A DNA stretch of 10,771 nucleotides, from assembly GCA_025351035.1 (NCBI GenBank), contig JANXWT010000221.1, positions 1 to 10,771 on the forward strand. Reading direction: 5' to 3'. This document shows, piece by piece, positions 6,697 to 10,771 of the stretch (positions within the stretch are counted from its first letter, which is position 1; the number at the start of each line of letters is the position of its first letter). The notes under the pieces were generated by a model that saw only the letters and a program-made list of their open reading frames with translations, was not told the origin of the DNA and searched no databases. Made by a program: the position numbers and the translations under genes. This DNA comes from Opitutia bacterium. Lineage in GTDB: Bacteria; Verrucomicrobiota; Verrucomicrobiia; Opitutales; Opitutaceae.

Positions 6697-8801
6697 TTCT
6701 CTACTGCATTCTCACCTCGGCGATCAACACTCTCGCGAGCCTGGTGCTGGCGTGGGCGGTCTATTCGCGGAAGCCGCGCTCGCCGGCGAATGTGCTGTTC
6801 AGCGGCTTCGCGCTCAGCGGCATGGTCTGGTCGGCGTTTTATTTCCTGTGGCAGACGGCGGCGGATGCGGCCACGGCGCTGCTCTATACCCGGTTGCTGA
6901 CGGTGGCCGCGATCGTGATCCCGGTCGTCTATTTTCATTTTGTCACGCGGTTGCTTGGGGAGGAGCGCCGGTTGGAAATGCGGCTCGGCTACGCCCTCGC
7001 GATCGTCTTCGGCGTGCTGACCCTGTGGAGCCCGTGGATGGTCACCGGCGTGGTCCGCAAGGCGGGGTTTCCCTTCTGGCCGACCCCGGGGTTGGCTTAT
7101 CCGGCCTATCTGCTGGCATTTTTCTACTATTTCGTGGTTCCCGCGTGGATGCTGGCCGGCGGGTGTCGCCGCGCCCACGGCTTGCGGCGCAACCAACTGA
7201 GTCTCGTCTTGCTCGGCACCGCGATCGGCTTTCTCGGCGGGGCGACGAATTTTTTCCTCTGGTATGACATCCCGATCCCGCCTGTCGGCAACGGCCTCGT
7301 GGCCGTGTATGTCGTGGCCGTCGGCTATGCCATCATCCGTTTCCGGCTGATGGATTTCGACCTGCTGGTCGCGCGGGTTGTCGCCTACTTCGGATTGACG
7401 CTGGTGCTGGCGCTGGTGACGCCGGTGATCATCGGGTCCATTCACCGTTGGTCGCTCAGCCCGGCTGTGGAGCTGGATTTTCTCACGCTCTATTTCGCCT
7501 CGGTGATTTCCACCGCCGTGCTTATGGCGGTGCTGCCGGAGTTGCGCCGCAAGATCGATTCGTTCCTCGAGCAACGCGTGCTCGGCCGCCGGCTCGCCGA
7601 TAGCGAGCTGCTGGGCCGGCTCGCGGCGACCATCAGCTCGGCGAGTGACGAAAGCGCCCTGTTCTCCGAGGTGGTCGATTCCGTAGCCGAGGCGCTCGAC
7701 GTGACGGATGCGGCGGTTTACACGCGCACGGAATTCGAAACCGACTTCACGCGCCGCGCCGCGACCCCGGCCCGTCGCGAGTCGGGCCTGCGGCTGTTCG
7801 CGGAAAGCTCGCCGCTCGCGCATCTCGTGCAAACCGCGCAGCACGGGGTGCTGCTGGACGAGGTCGTGCACGGGGCTGTCACGACCGGCCGGGAATATTA
7901 CGCCGACCTGCGCCAGCGCCAGGGCTTCGAGCTGATCGTGCCGATCATCGGCGATACTTTTTTCTACGGTTTCCTCACCCTCGGGCCGCGTGCCGGCCGC
8001 GCGCTCTATAACGACATCGACCTGTCGCTGCTCGACGCCATCGGCCTGCAGATCGGCCTCAATCTCCGGGCGCGCCAGCTGGAGCGCCGGGCCAGCCAGA
8101 CGGAGAAACTCATCGCGCTCGGCACGCTCGCGGCCGGGCTCGCGCACGAGCTGCGCAACCCGCTCGTGTCGATCCAGACTTTTTCCGCGCTGCTCAAGGA
8201 GCGGGGCGGCGATCCGGATTTCCAGCAGGAATTCGGCAACGTCGTGCAGCGCGATGTCAACCGCATCGCCAGCATCGTCGAGAACGTCGCGGCGTTTGCC
8301 GAGAGCAACAAGGTGGAGATGATCTCCGTCAACCTGCCCGATGTGCTCCGCACCGTCGCCGAGATCGTGCGCCCCGAACTGCAGCGGACCGGCATCGAGC
8401 TGACGCTGCCCGTCATCACCCAGTCGGTCGTGCGCGGCAACTACAGCCAGCTCCTCCAGGTTTTCCTCAACCTCGTGCAGAACGCCATCCAGGCCCTTGA
8501 CGGCCGCACCGACGGCGTCATCCGGTTCGAGCTCGACCTGCGCGTCACCGACAGCCAGCAACCGCTCGTGTGTGCCAGCGTCACCGACAACGGCCCCGGG
8601 ATCGATGCGGCGATGCGCGCGCACATCTTCGAGCCGTTCACGACGACGAAGGCCACCGGCTTGCGCCGCGGCAAACACGGGATGGGCCTCGGCCTCGCCA
8701 TCGTGAAGCGCATCGTGCAACACCACCAGGGCGACATCGACGTGCAAAGCGCGCCCGGTCATGGCACCACTTTCCGCGTGCATCTGCCGCAATCCACCTG
8801 A
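6693..8801 (+). CDS. Polytopic membrane sensor histidine kinase (7TM-type input, GAF, HisKA, HATPase)
   Basis: This 702-residue kinase has an N-terminal membrane sensor: segments near 3-24, 33-54, 62-84, 98-117, 136-157, 167-189 and 199-218 match the 7TM histidine-kinase input domain, with two more near 228-250 and 260-282. A GAF-like domain covers about 305-460. The H-box has H485 in LAAGLAHELRNPL. N593 and N597 (FLNLVQNAIQAL) form the N-box, D632 in TDNGPGI the G1 motif, FEPFTTTK the F-box and GMGLGLAIVKRI the G2 motif, so all catalytic elements look intact. The layout resembles the membrane-bound GAF kinase PrsK of PEP-CTERM/exosortase loci, but no exosortase genes are here. GTG 6693 overlaps the methyltransferase stop as GTGA, a sign of coupling. 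A membrane-embedded sensor without a large periplasmic domain would suit a hydrophobic ligand such as a fatty-acyl ester (inference). Confidence 0.92.
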   Translation: MILYCILTSAINTLASLVLAWAVYSRKPRSPANVLFSGFALSGMVWSAFYFLWQTAADAATALLYTRLLTVAAIVIPVVYFHFVTRLLGEERRLEMRLGYALAIVFGVLTLWSPWMVTGVVRKAGFPFWPTPGLAYPAYLLAFFYYFVVPAWMLAGGCRRAHGLRRNQLSLVLLGTAIGFLGGATNFFLWYDIPIPPVGNGLVAVYVVAVGYAIIRFRLMDFDLLVARVVAYFGLTLVLALVTPVIIGSIHRWSLSPAVELDFLTLYFASVISTAVLMAVLPELRRKIDSFLEQRVLGRRLADSELLGRLAATISSASDESALFSEVVDSVAEALDVTDAAVYTRTEFETDFTRRAATPARRESGLRLFAESSPLAHLVQTAQHGVLLDEVVHGAVTTGREYYADLRQRQGFELIVPIIGDTFFYGFLTLGPRAGRALYNDIDLSLLDAIGLQIGLNLRARQLERRASQTEKLIALGTLAAGLAHELRNPLVSIQTFSALLKERGGDPDFQQEFGNVVQRDVNRIASIVENVAAFAESNKVEMISVNLPDVLRTVAEIVRPELQRTGIELTLPVITQSVVRGNYSQLLQVFLNLVQNAIQALDGRTDGVIRFELDLRVTDSQQPLVCASVTDNGPGIDAAMRAHIFEPFTTTKATGLRRGKHGMGLGLAIVKRIVQHHQGDIDVQSAPGHGTTFRVHLPQST

Positions 8802-8805
8802 ACCC

Positions 8806-10167
8806 ATGCCTCCGCCCGCCGCCGCCGTCGTGAATCTCAACGGTCCCGCCGCCCTGCGGGCGCTGGCGCAGGCGTTCACGCACCTCGGCGACTTCGACCG
8901 CTTCGTCAACGGGCTGCAGGCGGCGCTCACCCAGTCGGCGCTCTTCGAGCAACTCACGATCCGGCTCGACCGCTCGCTCACCGAGGCCGGTGCGCCCTAT
9001 GCCGACGGCGCGCTCACGCTGCCGCTCGCCGGCGGCGACCAGCGCATTGGCGCGCTCAAAGTCGCGACCGGGGCCACTCCCCGCCAGCTCGGCCCGGAGG
9101 ATTTGCACCTGATGGCCGGACTGGCGGATTTTCTCTCGGTCACGCTGACGCAGGCCCTGCGCGTGCAGGACGCCGAGAAGAGCCGCGAGCTGCTGCGCTT
9201 CCTGCTCAACCAAGCGCCGGTCGGCATCGCGGCCTACAGCGCCGATCACCGCCTGCTCGTGGCTAACGATCTCGCGACACGCTGGCTCGGCGAGTCCGGC
9301 GTGCCGTTCGGGGAATTCGGCAGCGGGGCCGGCGGCTTCCATCTCCGCGCCGGCGGCAAGCTCCTCTACGGCGAAGCGCGCCGGGCGCCGGCCGATCCTG
9401 GCAGCGCGTGGGTCGTGGTGCTGCAGGATCTGTCGCCCGAGCAAGTGCGCCTGCTCGATCAGATGCAGCGCGAAACCTATCGCGCCCTCGCCGAGCAACG
9501 GCGCCTGGGTTTTGCGTTGATCGAGAGCGCGCAACTCCGCGATGGCGTGCTGCGGCGGCTGCCGGAACTGCGCGCCGCGCTTGTGCTCGGCGAAGTGGCC
9601 GGACCCTACGACGGACATCGGCTCGGCCTCATCATCGGCGGGGCGGGCGGGCTCGCGCTGCGCGCGCGGTTGCGGAAACTGCGACCGCTTTTCGGGGCGG
9701 CGCCCGATCTCCGGCTTGGTTACGCGGAGCTGGGCCGCGATGGCCGGTCCCCCGAGGAACTCATCCAGTCGGCGCTTGAACGCCACGGGGCCTACGCCGA
9801 CATGGTGCGGCCCGCCGTGCTGGTGCACGACGACAATCCCGCCGTGGCCGACACCCTTGCCATGGTGCTCGGCCGCGATTTCAGGGTCGTGCAAAGCTCG
9901 CAGCCCGAACGCACGCGCGAGCTGCTGGGGAAAGATTCCTTCGAGGGTTTCGTGACCGAGCTTGATTCGCGCCACGGCCCGAGCGGCACCGAGTTGGTGC
10001 GCTACGCCCGCGAGCAGCAGCCGGAGATCCAGCCGTTCTTCACGACGGTGCAGCAGGCGCCGTATGATTTTCCGCCCGACATGGTGCACGGCGAGGCGGT
10101 GATGCTGGAGAAGCCGTTCGATGTCGCCGCGCTCACGCAGCTCGTGAAGGCAAAGCTGTTCAGCTGA
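8806..10167 (+). CDS. GAF-PAS protein with C-terminal atypical receiver (Glu at phospho site)
   Basis: This soluble 453-residue protein has a GAF-like region (about 10-122), a PAS-like region (126-212; NQAPVGIAAYSADHRLLVAND) and a helical linker. A segment at about 255-325 (HRLGLIIGG ... DLRLGYAELG ... SPEELIQSALERHGAY) is reminiscent of the second half of a GGDEF domain without GGDEF residues. A receiver follows (336-453) with D342/D343, T413 and K436 (EKPFD) at normal spacing, but E385 replaces the phospho-acceptor Asp. There is no histidine kinase or DNA-binding domain. A Glu there can mimic permanent phosphorylation or simply inactivate the receiver. ATG 8806 starts 4 nt after the kinase stop; an in-frame ATG at 8761 lies inside the kinase gene and adds a Cys/Pro tail unlike a GAF start. 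Likely a partner or adaptor of the upstream kinase (inference). Confidence 0.8.
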   Translation: MPPPAAAVVNLNGPAALRALAQAFTHLGDFDRFVNGLQAALTQSALFEQLTIRLDRSLTEAGAPYADGALTLPLAGGDQRIGALKVATGATPRQLGPEDLHLMAGLADFLSVTLTQALRVQDAEKSRELLRFLLNQAPVGIAAYSADHRLLVANDLATRWLGESGVPFGEFGSGAGGFHLRAGGKLLYGEARRAPADPGSAWVVVLQDLSPEQVRLLDQMQRETYRALAEQRRLGFALIESAQLRDGVLRRLPELRAALVLGEVAGPYDGHRLGLIIGGAGGLALRARLRKLRPLFGAAPDLRLGYAELGRDGRSPEELIQSALERHGAYADMVRPAVLVHDDNPAVADTLAMVLGRDFRVVQSSQPERTRELLGKDSFEGFVTELDSRHGPSGTELVRYAREQQPEIQPFFTTVQQAPYDFPPDMVHGEAVMLEKPFDVAALTQLVKAKLFS

Positions 10168-10170
10168 CGA

Positions 10171-10771
10171 TCAACGCGCCGCGCTGCCGCGCGAGAAGAC
10201 GTCGCTGATGATGTCCTCGAGCGGCACGTCTTGGATGGTGATGTCGTCCACCGGGCCGGCGCTGAGGATCTGCTGGCAGACGGCGACGATGTGCTCGCTC
10301 GGCACATGGAGGAGGATCTCACCGTCGTCGCACACCTTGGCGTCGCCGTGCAGCGGCTGCCAGCCGGCGGGGAAAGCGTTATCCCGGGGCTTGAACTTGA
10401 TGATGCGCTGCCCTGCACCCGCGCCGGCGATGCGGTCGAGGTTGCCGTCGTAGATTTTCTTGCCGTGGTCGATGACGATGACGCGCTCACAGAGCGACGA
10501 GATGTCGGCCATGTAGTGGCTCGTGAGCAAAATGGTGACCTTGTAGCGGCGGTTGTAGTCGCGCAGGAATTCGCGCACGGACTTCTGGGAGATGACGTCG
10601 AGGCCGATGGTCGGCTCGTCGAGGAAGAGCACGCGCGGGCGGTGGAGGAGCGCGGCGATCAGTTCCATCTTCATCCGCTCGCCGAGCGAGAGTTCGCGCA
10701 CCATCACGTTGAGCTTGTCGCGGCAGTCGAGCAGTTCGGTCAGTTCGGCGACGGTGCGCTCGAAGGCGGCG
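10171..10771 (-). CDS. ABC-transporter ATP-binding protein, C-terminal part (5' end outside the window)
   Basis: The last 199 codons are present; the frame stays open to the window edge, so internal ATG/GTG codons near 10701-10707 are not the start. Visible ATPase elements in order are the signature variant LSLGERMKMEL, Walker B RVLFLDEPTIGLD and the H-loop ILLTSHYMAD. Walker A lies upstream, outside the window. The helix before the signature (ELTELLDCRDKLNVMVREL) and the LSLGER form are typical of the ABC-2-type exporter ATPases of the 'uncharacterized transport system' group (COG4586-like), which work with membrane permeases. A C-terminal region of about 80 residues follows (from about 10430 down to 10174). 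Its stop is 3 bp from the stop of the convergent receiver gene. Substrate unknown; the adjacency to the signalling set does not by itself show a functional link. Confidence 0.93.
   Translation of the reverse strand, partial: AAFERTVAELTELLDCRDKLNVMVRELSLGERMKMELIAALLHRPRVLFLDEPTIGLDVISQKSVREFLRDYNRRYKVTILLTSHYMADISSLCERVIVIDHGKKIYDGNLDRIAGAGAGQRIIKFKPRDNAFPAGWQPLHGDAKVCDDGEILLHVPSEHIVAVCQQILSAGPVDDITIQDVPLEDIISDVFSRGSAAR

Noticed and set aside
6666..8981. Minus-strand ORF of 771 codons antisense to the 7TM kinase
   Set aside because: No domain motifs, very rich in Arg/His/Gln/Glu. The plus strand carries intact membrane segments and all kinase boxes.
1..10771. CRISPR array, tRNA, rRNA, insertion sequence or phage genes
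   Set aside because: No regularly spaced repeats, no tRNA-like cloverleaf or rRNA stretch noticed, and no transposase, integrase or phage motif in any frame; coding density is nearly complete.

Overview
The window is high-GC DNA from a Gram-negative bacterium. The evidence is a FadL-type outer-membrane protein with a signal peptide and an aromatic C-terminus, strong G/C bias at third codon positions, and long antisense shadow ORFs over every gene. The gene style would suit Verrucomicrobiota (Opitutaceae-like) or a high-GC proteobacterium. That placement is a guess and nothing here fixes it.

Layout: two gene sets diverge from a 154-bp intergenic region (4836-4989). Leftward (minus strand) run a cytoplasmic histidine kinase with a degenerate N-terminal receiver, GAF and PAS domains (2802-4835), a FadL-family outer-membrane channel (1574-2800), a receiver-histidine kinase hybrid (279-1568), and the 5' end of an rmuC-like gene that leaves the window at base 1. 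Rightward (plus strand) run a fusion of a LuxD-type acyl-transferase/thioesterase with a SAM-dependent methyltransferase (4990-6696), a polytopic 7TM-type sensor kinase with GAF (6693-8801), and a GAF/PAS protein ending in a receiver whose phospho-acceptor Asp is Glu (8806-10167). A convergent ABC-transporter ATPase gene (10171 to beyond 10771) abuts this set with only 3 bp between stop codons. Within each set the gaps are 1-5 nt or there is a 4-nt overlap, apart from a 57-nt gap before rmuC, so each set looks co-transcribed and translationally coupled.

Working model (inference): the LuxD-like half releases a fatty acyl chain from a thioester such as acyl-ACP. The methyltransferase half methylates the product, for example to a fatty-acid methyl ester. 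The FadL-like channel lets the hydrophobic product cross the outer membrane, and the 7TM kinase and/or the GAF/PAS kinase senses it. The signal passes through receiver proteins, one of which has a kinase module instead of a DNA-binding domain. This resembles in logic the Ralstonia Phc system (PhcB methyltransferase, PhcS kinase, PhcR receiver-kinase) but uses a LuxD-methyltransferase fusion. No DNA-binding output regulator is encoded in the window, so the final output lies elsewhere.
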